A stretch of 64,000 nucleotides of DNA from Halorussus marinus (GCF_004765795.1 NZ_SBIV01000003.1:248001-312000), one strand, 5' to 3'. Counted from the first letter of the stretch, positions 18,090-28,228 are shown. The notes: a model not told the origin generated them from the sequence alone. Translations and numbers: made by a program.

Positions 18090-18677
18090 TCAGACGCCCT
18101 CGAAGTCGGTCCGGACCTCGCCGTCCCGGTCGAGGTCGACGACCGCGTCGAACAACCCCATGAACTTCTCGACGTGCTCCTCGTCGTGGACCCCCTTCGA
18201 GAGGTGGAACAGCGCGACCGCGTCGTGGTCGTCGAGCAGGTCGAGCAGTTCCCGGATCAGGTCCCGCACCCGGGCCTCGTCGGCGTAGTAGGCCATCTCG
18301 GTGATCGAGTCGAGGCTGATCCGGCGCTTGCCGTCGGTCGATTCGAGGAACTCGCGGGCGATCTCGAGGATGCCCTCGAGGTCGTCGGGCGACGAGACGT
18401 AGTGGACGTTGTCGGTGCTTCGCCGGGAGTAGCCCCGCTCGATGCTCAGGGTGTCGAGGATCTCGGCGCGCTCCTCGTCGACATCGTAGTGGTCGAGTTT
18501 CTGTTTGACCTCCCGGGCGGTCGTGCGGGTCGAGATGACGAGAAAGTGATCGGTGTCGGTCTTGAGAAAGTCGGTATCGATTCGGTCGGTTTCGCCGGTA
18601 CTCGGGTGCAGAAGGAGGATCCCCGTGCCACCGGGAATCGATTCGGGGGCGTTTTCGACGGCGAGTCGATAGTCCAT
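18090..18677 (-). CDS. KaiC/RecA-fold-like protein lacking a Walker A loop
   Basis: A 195-residue haloarchaeal protein annotated in relatives as HTR-like. It has the strand/helix order of a RecA-type core (GILLLHPSTGETDRIDTDFL, HFLVISTRTTAREVKQKLDHY, LDSITEMAYYADEARVRDLIRELLDLLDDHDAVALFHLSKGVH), where the usual GxxGxGKT loop is absent and LLHPSTG stands in its place. The Walker B-like SLDSITEM and the sensor-like ALFHLSKG survive. It may sense rather than hydrolyse nucleotide. No partner gene is adjacent. Confidence 0.75.
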   Translation of the reverse strand: MDYRLAVENAPESIPGGTGILLLHPSTGETDRIDTDFLKTDTDHFLVISTRTTAREVKQKLDHYDVDEERAEILDTLSIERGYSRRSTDNVHYVSSPDDLEGILEIAREFLESTDGKRRISLDSITEMAYYADEARVRDLIRELLDLLDDHDAVALFHLSKGVHDEEHVEKFMGLFDAVVDLDRDGEVRTDFEGV

Positions 18678-18738
18678 ACCGACCGATAATACGGGGCGAG
18701 GACTTAAGACTGCGGGTGCGCCGCCGGGGAGTTCGCGG

Positions 18739-19176
18739 TCAGAAGACGCTGTCGGCGGTGGCCGCCCCGACCACGCTGAACACCGCGCCGACGCTGATCG
18801 CCTTGAGGGTCGTGGCGACCGTCTCCATCGACGGCCCGGCGTCGTAGGTCGGTTCGAGGAAGGTGCCGGGCGCGCCGAACGACAGCGAGAGGATCGCGAC
18901 CGACCCGTACGAGACCAGCATGAGCGAGACGAACCGGGTGGGGACGCCCGCGACCTCCGCCTCTCGGTCGGGATCGCGGTCGTCGTCGGCCTTGTAGAGG
19001 GCGCCGTAGCCGATCAGAAAGACGATCAGCACCGTCGACAGCGACTGGAGGACCGTCATGTCGCCGGCGAGCGACCAGACCTCCTCGGTGACGACGAACG
19101 GCCCCGCGAGCAGGAATCCGCCGACCAGTTGCTGTGCGGAGTCCGCGAGCGCGAACCGCTTTTTCGAGCCGACCAT
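18739..19176 (-). CDS. DUF2391-like integral membrane protein
   Basis: A 145-residue membrane protein with about four helices: AQQLVGGFLLAGPFVVTEEV, TVLQSLSTVLIVFLIGYGAL, FVSLMLVSYGSVAILSLSF and TTLKAISVGAVFSVVGAATAD. A short charged loop (KADDDRDPDREAEVAG) separates helices 2 and 3. The N-terminal motif resembles DUF2391 proteins. The start at 19176 (MVGSKKRF) is preferred; an in-frame Met seven residues earlier is possible. Function is unknown. Confidence 0.75.
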   Translation of the reverse strand: MVGSKKRFALADSAQQLVGGFLLAGPFVVTEEVWSLAGDMTVLQSLSTVLIVFLIGYGALYKADDDRDPDREAEVAGVPTRFVSLMLVSYGSVAILSLSFGAPGTFLEPTYDAGPSMETVATTLKAISVGAVFSVVGAATADSVF

Positions 19177-19240
19177 ACCGCCAGCGACACACCCCATAAG
19201 TAAAAGGGACGCGCTCGGCGGCGTCTCCCGGCCAGCGCGC

Positions 19241-19305
19241 TCGGCCCGAATCGCCCCTGTCGGCGTCGGCCCGAATCGCCCCTGTTGGCGTCGGCCCGAA
19301 TCGCC
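19241..19305. repeat. 25-bp tandem repeat, about 2.6 copies
   Basis: Copies at 19241-19265 and 19266-19290 differ at one base, and a third partial copy runs 19291-19305. Each unit begins tcggcccgaatcgcccctgt. The repeat lies between the SDR stop and the start of the DUF2391-like gene. It does not encode anything clear and looks like slipped-strand duplication. Confidence 0.85.
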
Positions 19306-19313
19306 GCCGGCCG

Positions 19314-20279
19314 TCACTCGGCGGTGGCGGCCGCTTCGAGGTCGTAGCTCACGCCGGTCAGTTCCTCGGAGACCGACCAGAGGCGCTCGGCGCGCCGACG
19401 GTCGTACGAGCGGTCGCTCGACTGCTGGACGGTCGGCGCACCCCGCATGTCGAACAGTCCGCCGGGGCCGACGTACTCGCCGCCCTCGATCGCCGGGGCG
19501 GTCGCGGCGTACAGCATCGGGAGCGCGCCCGCCTCGGCCGGCTGGGCGAACGCCGCGTTCGCGGCCTTCATCGCCACCAACCGGAGCCGCGAGCCCGCCA
19601 TCTCGGGGCCGCGGCGCTGGAGGTCCGTGTCGGCGTACCCCGGATGACACGCGACGCTCGCGACGTCCGCGCCCGCCCGGTCGAGCCGGCGCTGAAGCTC
19701 GTAGGCGAACAGCACGTTCGCGAGCTTGCTCTGGGCGTAGGCGTCCCACTCGTCGTAATCGTCCTCGCCCTGCAGGTCCGCGAAGTCGATCTCGCCGCGC
19801 TCGTGGACGCCCGAGCTCTGGGTGACGACGCGGGCCTCGCCGTCGGCCGCCCGCAGGCTGTCGAGGAGCAGTCCCGTCAGCGCGAAGTGGCCGAGGTGGT
19901 TGACGCCGAACTGAGTCTCGAAGCCGTCTGCGGTCTCGCGTCGAGGGATCGCCATCACGCCCGCGTTGTTACAGAGGACGTCGAGTCCGTCGTGGGTCGC
20001 CCCGAACTCGTCGGCGAACGACCGGACGGAGTCGAGGTCCGCGAGGTCGAGCGCCGCCACGTCGAGCGACCCCCGGAGGTCGCCGTCCCGGAGTTCGCGT
20101 CTCGCCGCCTCGCCGCGGTCGGTGCTCCGACACGCCATGACGACGTCGGCGCCCTTCCGGGCGAAGACGCGGGTCGCCTCGTAGCCGAGCCCGGTGTTCG
20201 CGCCGGTGACGACCACGGTTCGGTCGTCCAGTTCCGGAACGTCGTCCGCCGTCCACGCCGAGTCGCTCGTGGTGACCAT
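19314..20279 (-). CDS. SDR family oxidoreductase (retinol dehydrogenase-like)
   Basis: A 321-residue short-chain dehydrogenase. The Rossmann loop is VVVTGANTGLGYEATRVFARKG (TGxxxGxG), followed by LCNNAGVMAIP (NNAG), the catalytic Ser in VTQSSGVHE and the YxxxK pair YAQSKLANVLFAYEL. The RS motif after strand 2 (MACRSTDRGEAA) suggests NADP preference. The layout and length fit the protochlorophyllide reductase/retinol dehydrogenase subgroup common in haloarchaea; the substrate is unknown. A 52-residue zinc-ribbon gene stands 30 bp upstream on the same strand. Confidence 0.92.
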   Translation of the reverse strand: MVTTSDSAWTADDVPELDDRTVVVTGANTGLGYEATRVFARKGADVVMACRSTDRGEAARRELRDGDLRGSLDVAALDLADLDSVRSFADEFGATHDGLDVLCNNAGVMAIPRRETADGFETQFGVNHLGHFALTGLLLDSLRAADGEARVVTQSSGVHERGEIDFADLQGEDDYDEWDAYAQSKLANVLFAYELQRRLDRAGADVASVACHPGYADTDLQRRGPEMAGSRLRLVAMKAANAAFAQPAEAGALPMLYAATAPAIEGGEYVGPGGLFDMRGAPTVQQSSDRSYDRRRAERLWSVSEELTGVSYDLEAAATAE

Positions 20280-20309
20280 ACGTAGCGTCCCGTCGGCAGA
20301 CAGTTAGGG

Positions 20310-20468
20310 CTACTGCCGGCCGGTCGCGTCGGACTCGACCACGTACCCTCGACAGTCGGGACAGAGGACGGGCGCCGCCTCGTCGAACGTCTCGCCACAG
20401 AGCGTACAGACGTACCCGCCGCTCGATTCGCCTCGGAACCGCACCCGCAGTCTGTCGAAGATCCCCAT
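20310..20468 (-). CDS. Small zinc-ribbon protein, 52 residues
   Basis: This very small gene encodes MGIFDRLRVRFRGE followed by two CxxC knuckles, YVCTLCGETF and VLCPDCRGYVV, the paired-Cys pattern of a rubredoxin-like zinc ribbon. The N-terminal amphipathic helix and knuckle spacing match small CPxCG-type haloarchaeal proteins. Met20468 is chosen; another in-frame Met lies ten residues upstream. It precedes the SDR gene by 30 bp. Role unknown; relatives are thought to mediate regulation or protein contacts. Confidence 0.75.
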   Translation of the reverse strand: MGIFDRLRVRFRGESSGGYVCTLCGETFDEAAPVLCPDCRGYVVESDATGRQ

Positions 20469-20640
20469 TCTCGTCCGACCGAGGACGGCGACCGACATAG
20501 CGGTTGGTGACCGTCGCGCGGGTAATCCCGGATTCCGCGACCGGTCCGGGCGTAACGGCTCCATAACCCCCGCGCCACCGATCGAGAGAGCCCCGACGCG
20601 ACCCACGGCTTTTTGCGTTCGGCACCCGAGGCTTCGAGCG

Positions 20641-21303
20641 ATGACCGAAGACGGAGGCGGCCCCCCGACCGACCGCGAGTCGCCGGTGGGCCAGCCGGTA
20701 GTCAGGGGCGACGAGAGCGTCACGGGCCAGCGCGCCGACCGGGCCAAGGCGTTCGACCCGGACGAGGAGGCGAGCCTCGCGGAGGCCGCCGACACCGCGC
20801 GACGCTTCGCCCAGAACACCGCGGGCGGCGAGGACAACGTCTTCATGCTCCGGGGCGCGGCCGCCTGCGCCGCGCTGGTCCGGGGCGTCGGCTCGTACAA
20901 GGGCGCCGCCGACCGCGCGGGCGGGGAGGTCACGGTCGCGTTCGTCCGGAAGTGGGCCAGAGTCCACGACCTCCCCCGGTCGATCCGGCGGTACGTCGCG
21001 ATGGGCCACGTCGCACCCACCGCCGCCAAGCACATCGCGCGGGTCGACGGCGAGGATCGGTTCCTGCTCGCGTGGGCCGTGCTCGACGGCGATCTCACGG
21101 TCCGGGAGGTCCGGGCGATCGCGAGCGAGATCAACCGCGGGACGCCGGTCGCCGACGCGCTCGCGGACCGCGACGTGACCCTCGGCGAACTCACGCTGGC
21201 GCTCCCGGCCGACACCTACCGGGAGCTCCGGCGGGCGGCCGCGCTGAACGACGCGGAGCCGGCCGACGTGGTCGCGAGCGCGCTCGACGAGTACCTCTCC
21301 TGA
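20641..21303 (+). CDS. Conserved haloarchaeal protein, ParB-like helical core
   Basis: A 220-residue protein with an acidic leader of about 50 residues and a helical core. The segment DLPRSIRRYVAMGHVAPTAAKHIARVDGEDRFLLAWAVLDGDLTVREVRAIASEI resembles the helix-turn-helix half of ParB-type proteins (a helix, then a turn with an AKHIARV recognition helix). The C-terminus LALPADTYRELRRAAALNDAEPADVVASALDEYL looks like a ribbon-helix-helix segment. A DNA-binding role is plausible. I recall a haloarchaeal DUF for this family but cannot name it safely. Confidence 0.75.
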   Translation: MTEDGGGPPTDRESPVGQPVVRGDESVTGQRADRAKAFDPDEEASLAEAADTARRFAQNTAGGEDNVFMLRGAAACAALVRGVGSYKGAADRAGGEVTVAFVRKWARVHDLPRSIRRYVAMGHVAPTAAKHIARVDGEDRFLLAWAVLDGDLTVREVRAIASEINRGTPVADALADRDVTLGELTLALPADTYRELRRAAALNDAEPADVVASALDEYLS

Positions 21304-21315
21304 GGCCCGCAGTCT

Positions 21316-22671
<1,356 letters not shown>

Positions 22672-22719
22672 CTAACGAAAGTAAACGTTTAACCCGTATC
22701 GCCCGCAAGCGAGTGATGT

Positions 22720-22793
<74 letters not shown>

Positions 22794-22947
22794 CTTTTAG
22801 GACCAACGAACGCGGGTAGCGACGCGACTCGGAGAGTACTGAATCGGCGTCGGAAGCGAAGCCGAATGACCGTGGTTCAGATCCCCCTTGACTCGTCTTC
22901 TCGCCCGTCGGAAACGCTACGAGCGAATACGTTCGGCCTCTCGGTCC

Positions 22948-23367
22948 CTACTCCTCGCCGCCGGCCACCCACTTGTCGGCGTAGGCGGTCCCGCACTCGC
23001 AGTACGCGTAGGCGTGGATCACGTCGCCCTCGCCGTAGAGGCCGCCGACGTCCTCGTTTTGCGCCTCGGCGAACGCGAAGATGAACGTCGGGTCGGCGTC
23101 GCACTCGGGGCAGTCCCCGCCCGCGAGGTCGCGGTCGACGTCGCCGTCGGTGCCCATCGCTCGCTTGGCGAACCCCATCGCGTCCATGTCGGTCGCGGTC
23201 TTGAACACGCTCCGGCCCCGGTCGCCCTCGACGACGAGGACGGTTCCCCGTTCGACGGTCTCGCCGTGGTCGGCCAGTCCGCCGTCGCCCGAGACGAACG
23301 AGTCGGCGAGGTAGAGCGCCACGTCTTCGGGACGCTCGCCCGCCAGGAACTGCTCGCGCTTGCTCAT
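22948..23367 (-). CDS. Conserved haloarchaeal Cys-rich protein (DUF5807-like)
   Basis: A 139-residue cytosolic protein. It starts MSKREQFLAGERPEDVALYLADSFV, has a beta-rich middle (RGTVLVVEGDRGRSVFKTATD) and two Cys pairs, GDCPECDADPTFIF and YAYCECGTAYADK, which together form a plausible four-Cys zinc ribbon. The family appears limited to haloarchaea (DUF5807, from memory). The reading frame extends further upstream but that part looks non-coding, so the Met at 23367 is chosen. Function unknown. Confidence 0.8.
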   Translation of the reverse strand: MSKREQFLAGERPEDVALYLADSFVSGDGGLADHGETVERGTVLVVEGDRGRSVFKTATDMDAMGFAKRAMGTDGDVDRDLAGGDCPECDADPTFIFAFAEAQNEDVGGLYGEGDVIHAYAYCECGTAYADKWVAGGEE

Positions 23368-23749
23368 ACCCCCCGTAGCGAGGTGAGCGGGAAAAGGCTC
23401 GCGTTCTCGGGCGGCGACGGCGCTCGCGAACGCGGGGTCGGCAGGAATGGTGGACGGCGGTCGACGGTCGTCGCGGTCTCGCAGTCCGAGCAAGGCGACG
23501 AGAGCCGATAGTGGCGGGTCGACGACCGGACGCCGATGTCACAGACGAGCACTCGATCGTTCGAAGGCGGTACGACAGTCGGCGACGCGCCGACACGTCT
23601 TCGTATGCCGGGGAGCGACATAACCGGGACTCTTCGCGCAATATTCTCGACGGACAGGCTGGAAGCTGTTCGTTTGAACAACGATCGGGCGATACTCGCC
23701 ACAAAGAGTGTCGGAGATACAGAAGAATAGCGAACTTCGTGTCCGAACT
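23368..23749. other. 382-bp stretch without a confident gene
   Basis: Between the DUF5807-like gene start and the dihydroorotase stop. It holds an open frame on the plus strand (23536-23730, 64 codons, MSQTSTRSFEGG...). Its third-position GC of roughly 55 percent is well below that of real genes here, so I do not call it. Local GC falls toward the right end (cacaaagagtgtcggagatacagaagaatag). No tRNA or hairpin terminator was seen. Confidence 0.5.
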
Positions 23750-25027
23750 TCAACTTCGGACGTTCTCGCCGACGGGGTCGCCGAACGTCCCCGAGTCGTA
23801 CACCACGTTCCCGCGGACCATCGTGAGTTCGGGGAACACGCCGGCCATCCCCTCGAAGGGGGTCCACCCGCACTTCGAGTGGAGGTCCTCGCCGCGGATC
23901 TCCCGGTTCTCGTCGGGGTCGACGAGAACGAGGTCGGCCATCAGGCCCTCCTCGATGCGTCCTTTCCGAGTGAGCCCCAGCACGTCGGCGGGGTTCGCCG
24001 CGGTCAGATCCCGGACGCGCTCGTAGCTCAGCCGCCCCGCTCGGGCCTGCTCTAACAGGAGCGGGAGCATCGTCTCGACGCCCGGCACGCCGCTCGGCGC
24101 GTCCCACACGCCGGCGTCTTTCTCCTCGCGGGTGTGGGGCGCGTGGTCGGTCGCCACGATGTCGACCGTCCCGTCGGCGACGCGCTCGAAGAGTGCCTCC
24201 CGGCGGTCCTCGCTCCGGAGCGGCGGGTTCATCCGGCCGAACGCCTCGAGATCGTCGTAGTCGTCTCGCGAGAGCAACAGGTGGTGGGGCGTCACCTCGC
24301 AGGTCGCGTCCCGCTCTTTGGCGGCGTCGACGCCCTCGGGCGTGCTGGTGTGGGCGATGTGGATGCGTGCGTCGGCCTCGGCGCCGATCTCGCAGGCGCG
24401 CTCGACCGCGGCGGCCTCCGCCTCGGGAGTGCGGTAGGCGCTCCACGCGTCGTAGTCGTCCGCGTCGCGCTCGGTCGCATCGGCCGAGAACAGGTCGGCG
24501 TCCTCGGCGTGGACGGTCACTACGCGGTACTCGTCGGTCGCGCGCTCGACCGCCTCGGCGAACAGCGCCTCGTCGATCCCCATCTCGCCGGTCGAATCCG
24601 CCAGAAACACCTCGCCGAGCGCGAGGAGGGGCCGATCGAACAGCGCGTCGGGGTCCCAGTCGGGGGTGACCCCGCCGTTGATGCCGTAGTCGACGTACGA
24701 CTTCGCGGCGAGGTCGGCCTTCTCGTCGTAGCTCGGGCCGTCGACGGTCGGCGGGTCGGTGTTGGGCTGGTCGACGACGGTCGTCACCCCGCCCGCGGCC
24801 GCGGACTTGCTCCCGGTCTCCCACGTCTCCTTGTGGGAGAACCCGGGCTCGCGGAAGTGGACGTGGGCGTCGATCGCGCCCGGCAGGAGGAGCTTCCCGT
24901 CGGCGTCGATCACCTCGCCCGCCTCGGTGAGCGTCGAGCCGACGGCGGCGATGCGCCCCGCCGACGTGTCGATTCGGACGTCGCACTCGCGGCCGTCGGC
25001 GAGCGTCGCGTTCCGGATAGTGAGCAT
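23750..25027 (-). CDS. pyrC: Dihydroorotase
   Basis: Third step of pyrimidine synthesis: cyclises carbamoyl-aspartate to dihydroorotate. The 425-residue type I enzyme has the binuclear zinc motif AIDAHVHFREPGFSHKETW near residue 55, the later ligands VTVHAEDADL and RIHIAHTSTPEG, and the catalytic Asp in VDIVATDHAPHTREEKD near 300. Asn in PPLRSEDRREAL and the C-terminal amidohydrolase strand pair are intact. The active-site lysine that is carboxylated in the bacterial type I enzyme corresponds to a position I could not assign by eye. No other pyr gene is adjacent. Start at MLTIRNAT. Confidence 0.95.
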   Translation of the reverse strand: MLTIRNATLADGRECDVRIDTSAGRIAAVGSTLTEAGEVIDADGKLLLPGAIDAHVHFREPGFSHKETWETGSKSAAAGGVTTVVDQPNTDPPTVDGPSYDEKADLAAKSYVDYGINGGVTPDWDPDALFDRPLLALGEVFLADSTGEMGIDEALFAEAVERATDEYRVVTVHAEDADLFSADATERDADDYDAWSAYRTPEAEAAAVERACEIGAEADARIHIAHTSTPEGVDAAKERDATCEVTPHHLLLSRDDYDDLEAFGRMNPPLRSEDRREALFERVADGTVDIVATDHAPHTREEKDAGVWDAPSGVPGVETMLPLLLEQARAGRLSYERVRDLTAANPADVLGLTRKGRIEEGLMADLVLVDPDENREIRGEDLHSKCGWTPFEGMAGVFPELTMVRGNVVYDSGTFGDPVGENVRS

Positions 25028-25186
25028 TCTCGGTCTTAGCATCCCGGGCGAGCGCCCTAAGCTTCCCGATTTGGGCTCCCGACAGACGGTGTCTGTGTCT
25101 CTGGCGCCCCGAAGTGCCAGCGTCGTCTGCTCGGCGCCCGACGGCCGGCCGTGCCGGCGAGCGAAGGGGCGGGTCGAACGCCCGGC

Positions 25187-25888
25187 TCAGGCGCTGGCGG
25201 CGTCCTCGCGCTCGCCCACGCGAACGACCTCCGTCTCCCGGTCGCCCACCAGTAACGCCTCGATCGTCCGGGCCACCTCGTCGGGATCGTCGGTGCCGCC
25301 GGCGTCGGCGACGCTCCCGACCGAGTCGGGGTCGAAGGGAACGCCGAGCGCGGCGTAGACCGGATCGAGCACGTCAGCGATCTCCTCGCGGTCCCGGACG
25401 ACGACGACCCCCGAGACCAGCGCGGCGTTCTTCCGGACGCGCTGGGCGATGCCGACGAGCTTGCCCTCACACTGCAGCGAGTAGTCGCCCGCACAGAAGC
25501 TCGCCTCGGGCTCGCCGCGCCGCGCCGGGACGCCGAGCTTCCAGAGGGCGCGCTGGATCGCCCGGGTCGCCTCGTCGTAGCGTTCGTCCATCCCGACCCG
25601 CATGTCCGCCAGCGGGACCGCCGTCGCGAACGCGACCGTGTTGCCGGTGTAGGCGACCGCCCGGCCGCCGACCGACCGCTCGACCGGATCGAACTCGCAA
25701 CCGCGGGCGACCCGCTTTGCGACGTCGTAGTCGTCGCTCCGCGAGTCGCGGCGACCGAACGCGATCTGGCGGTGGGGTCGCCACGCCCGGACCGCGGGGT
25801 CGCCCGACTCGGCGGTGCGTTCGAGCATCGCGGCGGTGGCGTCGCGGTCGGCGACCGGCGAGTCGGCCCGTCCGCGGAGTACGCGCAT
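25187..25888 (-). CDS. Lipoate--protein ligase family protein
   Basis: A 233-residue member of the LplA/LipB/BirA-like fold. The lipoyl-adenylate loop is VERSVGGRAVAYTGNTVAFA (R-x-x-GG-x-AV pattern), and the conserved lysine sits in QCEGKLVGIAQRVRKNAALV. The N-terminal RVLRGRADSPVADRDATAAML resembles other archaeal lipoate ligase-like proteins. It could attach lipoate or octanoate to 2-oxoacid dehydrogenase or glycine cleavage H protein; neither is encoded nearby. The start at 25888 (MRVLRG) is preferred to a Met five codons earlier. Confidence 0.85.
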   Translation of the reverse strand: MRVLRGRADSPVADRDATAAMLERTAESGDPAVRAWRPHRQIAFGRRDSRSDDYDVAKRVARGCEFDPVERSVGGRAVAYTGNTVAFATAVPLADMRVGMDERYDEATRAIQRALWKLGVPARRGEPEASFCAGDYSLQCEGKLVGIAQRVRKNAALVSGVVVVRDREEIADVLDPVYAALGVPFDPDSVGSVADAGGTDDPDEVARTIEALLVGDRETEVVRVGEREDAASA

Positions 25889-25942
25889 GGCGGGGGGTTG
25901 CATCCGGAGTACCTAAATCCTCCGGGCTTCGAGACACGAACG

Positions 25943-26827
25943 ATGGTCACGCTTCCCGCGGCGACCCTCGAACTGTTCCCGCGGTTCTCGCTGTACAACT
26001 CGCCGTACGTCGCCCACGAAGAGGGGTGTGCGATCGACCTCTACCCCCAGTCGGACGACCGACCGGGCGACGACGCTCCGAGCCCGGTCGCGGGCGAGGT
26101 CGTCGCCACCCGGACGGTCTCGGCGCCGCCCAAGCCGTACGCGGTCGAGCACGACTACCTCGTGGTGATAGACACCGGCACCCACCTCGCCCGGATCCTC
26201 CACGTCGAGCCGGCGGTCGAACCGGGCGAGGCGGTGGCGGTCGGCGACTCGCTCGGCGAGATGGTGCGGTCTGGCTTTTTCGCGCCGTGGGTCGACAACC
26301 ACGTCCACCTCGGCTTCCGCGAGCGCGACGCGAACCCTCACCGGGCCTCGGGGTCGCTCTCGGTCGACGCGGCGGTCGACCCGGTCGCGGTCGCGTGGGA
26401 CGGGACCGGTCGGGTCGCCGAGCGCGCCGACACCTACGTGGTCCTCGACGCCCCCGACCACCCCGCGCCGGGCGAGCGGTTCGCGGGGATCGGGGGGCGC
26501 GTCGCGGCGAGCGAGGCGGACGGAGGCTCCTCGGGCGGGGACCCCGAGCCCGACGGCGTCCTCGACGGCGGCCTCCCTCACTACGACGGCGGCGGGCTCC
26601 TCGGCGACGCCTCAGGTCCCGTCTCGCTCGCGGGCCGGCCCGTGGGCGTCGCCGACGGCCGGACGGTCGCGTGGGACGACGTGACCGTGCTGGCGAACGG
26701 GACGCCGATCACGGGCGTCTCGCTGTTCTGCTCGCGCCGGGCGTCGTTCGGCGCGAAGCTGGTGTGTCCCGACGCCGACTTCGAGGTCGGCGAGCGCGTC
26801 GCGGTGACCGTGACGCGCGGTCGGTAG
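25943..26827 (+). CDS. M23/LytM-like protein with lipoyl-type barrel, haloarchaeal
   Basis: A 294-residue protein without a signal peptide. Residues 25-135 look like a peptidase M23 (LytM) fold: YVAHEEGCAIDLYP (HxxxxxxD zinc site), SPVAGEVVATR (the usual P-x-x-G-x-V hairpin), EPAVEPGEAVAVGDSLGEMV and NHVHLGFRE (HxH). The second half (to 294) is acidic, Gly-rich and of unknown fold, ending VCPDADFEVGERVAVTVTRGR. Archaea lack murein, so the substrate, if any, is unclear; the zinc residues are present but activity is unproven. Confidence 0.7.
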   Translation: MVTLPAATLELFPRFSLYNSPYVAHEEGCAIDLYPQSDDRPGDDAPSPVAGEVVATRTVSAPPKPYAVEHDYLVVIDTGTHLARILHVEPAVEPGEAVAVGDSLGEMVRSGFFAPWVDNHVHLGFRERDANPHRASGSLSVDAAVDPVAVAWDGTGRVAERADTYVVLDAPDHPAPGERFAGIGGRVAASEADGGSSGGDPEPDGVLDGGLPHYDGGGLLGDASGPVSLAGRPVGVADGRTVAWDDVTVLANGTPITGVSLFCSRRASFGAKLVCPDADFEVGERVAVTVTRGR

Positions 26828-26839
26828 CCGGCGCCCGCG

Positions 26840-27256
26840 TCAGAACGGCCCCGACTCGGTCGTCGGCCGGGTGTACCACAGCGCCCAGAGAATCAACACC
26901 CCCTGCAGTGGGAGCCGTCCCCAGCGGACGAGCTCCGAGGGGTCGCCGCCGCCCGGCATCCCCTCGACGACGACACCGTGGGTCGCCATGTAGACGTTCG
27001 CCGGAAAGACGGCGACGAGGAGCGCGACGGTTCCCCACGCCGCGAGCCGCCGGGTCCGGGGGATCGCGAGCCCGACCCCGACGGCTATCTCCGCGAGCCC
27101 GGAGAGATAGACGAGCGCGAGCGCCGCCGGGAACACCGGCGGCACGATCTGGACGTACAACTCCGGGACGACGAAGTGTAGCACGCCCGCGAGGACGTAC
27201 GCCGACGCCATCAGGTACAACAGCGGGCGCTTGAGCCGTTGGAGAAGTCGGTTCAC
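26840..27256 (-). CDS. DoxX family membrane protein
   Basis: A 138-residue four-helix membrane protein: LLYLMASAYVLAGVLHFVVPELYVQIVPP, LVYLSGLAEIAVGVGLAIP, WGTVALLVAVFPANVYMATHG and LVRWGRLPLQGVLILWALWYTRP. This pattern with the FxxNxYM motif is typical of DoxX/DUF417-like proteins, some of which take part in quinone-linked redox or detoxification. Partner not visible. It is convergent with the M23-like gene (12 bp). Confidence 0.88.
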   Translation of the reverse strand: MNRLLQRLKRPLLYLMASAYVLAGVLHFVVPELYVQIVPPVFPAALALVYLSGLAEIAVGVGLAIPRTRRLAAWGTVALLVAVFPANVYMATHGVVVEGMPGGGDPSELVRWGRLPLQGVLILWALWYTRPTTESGPF

Positions 27257-27394
27257 CGTCGGCGGTTGCGCTCACAGCGGTGAAACAGTTTCGCTCTCTC
27301 GCCGGGGTCGGACACGCTACGTGGCGACCCGGACGCGCTCGAAGCCGTGGTGGGACGGCGGGGGTCTCGCTCGACGACGAATATTATTGAAAAA

Positions 27395-27399
27395 TTTTA
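27395..27399 (+). promoter_or_regulatory. A/T promoter core before the membrane-PH-propeller operon
   Basis: Local A/T island atattattgaaaaattttat (27381-27400) in a GC-rich region, with ttttat ending about 30 nt before the ATG of the first gene. The spacing fits an archaeal TATA box. Confidence 0.5.
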
Positions 27400-27430
27400 T
27401 GTTGCGTTGCGAACGCCGAGTAACCGTACC

Positions 27431-28228
27431 ATGTCACGGACGGTGAGCGTAGTCTCCGGACTGTACGACGCGGTACTCAGACCGGCGGCGCTCGTCGAGG
27501 CGCGCACCGTCCGACAGCGACAGGGGTCGCTGTTGACCCAACTGGGTCAGCTCCGGCGGCTGTTGGTGGTCTACGTGATCAACCTCGCGGCGTACGCCGG
27601 ACCGTTGACCCTCGCGGGCTTCGGGCGCCAGAACGTTCCCGCGATGCCCGCGTGGTTCGGCGGCTCGCTCGGTGGCGTCGGCGGTCCCGAGACGTGGAAA
27701 CTCCTGTTCGGGTTCGCCCAGAACTCGCTGTTCCTGCTGGCCGCGACTGGACTCACACTGCTGAGCGTCCACGTCTCGATGGTGGTCACGCTCCAGTCGA
27801 ACGGCTTCCTCCGGACCGCGTACGCGGTCATCTACTCCACGAGCGCGTACCTCGCCGGTATCTTCACCGTCGTCTGGTACCTCTCGACCGCCGAGGGCGT
27901 GGCCGCCGCTCGCACCCTCGTCGTCGATTTCCAGAAGGCGTTCATCTACGCGGTCATCGACTGGTTCGGCGCGGGCCTGGGGCTCCCGGGCGGTCGTCCC
28001 GGCGCGCTCGAACTCGGGCAGTTGTCCCCGCACGGCCAGTCGGTGCTCGCGGTCCTCGTCGTCCTCGTCGCGTACTACCTCTACTCGCTGTATCTCGGCG
28101 CGCGCCTCAACCACGGGGCCGACCGCATCAAGGGCCTGCTGGTGGTCCTCGCGGTGGTCGCCTCGCCGGTCCTCTACATCTCCGCGTCGATACTCGCGTA
28201 CACCACGCCGGCCATCCCGACGCTGTAA
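27431..28228 (+). CDS. Haloarchaeal polytopic membrane protein, first gene of a three-gene operon
   Basis: A 265-residue membrane protein with five hydrophobic helices (QLRRLLVVYVINLAAYAGPL; LLFGFAQNSLFLLAATGLTLL; AYAVIYSTSAYLAGIFTVVWYL; SVLAVLVVLVAYYLYSLYLG; GLLVVLAVVASPVLYISAS). It opens with a cytosolic amphipathic stretch. The overall layout recalls YIP1/YesK-like proteins, but no defining motif was found. The PH-domain gene begins 19 bp downstream and the propeller lipoprotein overlaps that by 4 bp, so the trio may form a membrane complex. Confidence 0.75.
   Translation: MSRTVSVVSGLYDAVLRPAALVEARTVRQRQGSLLTQLGQLRRLLVVYVINLAAYAGPLTLAGFGRQNVPAMPAWFGGSLGGVGGPETWKLLFGFAQNSLFLLAATGLTLLSVHVSMVVTLQSNGFLRTAYAVIYSTSAYLAGIFTVVWYLSTAEGVAAARTLVVDFQKAFIYAVIDWFGAGLGLPGGRPGALELGQLSPHGQSVLAVLVVLVAYYLYSLYLGARLNHGADRIKGLLVVLAVVASPVLYISASILAYTTPAIPTL

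Noticed and set aside
23536-23730. 64-residue open frame on the plus strand
   Set aside because: Third-position GC near 55 percent, far below neighbouring genes; no recognised motif. Kept only as a note in the gap entry.
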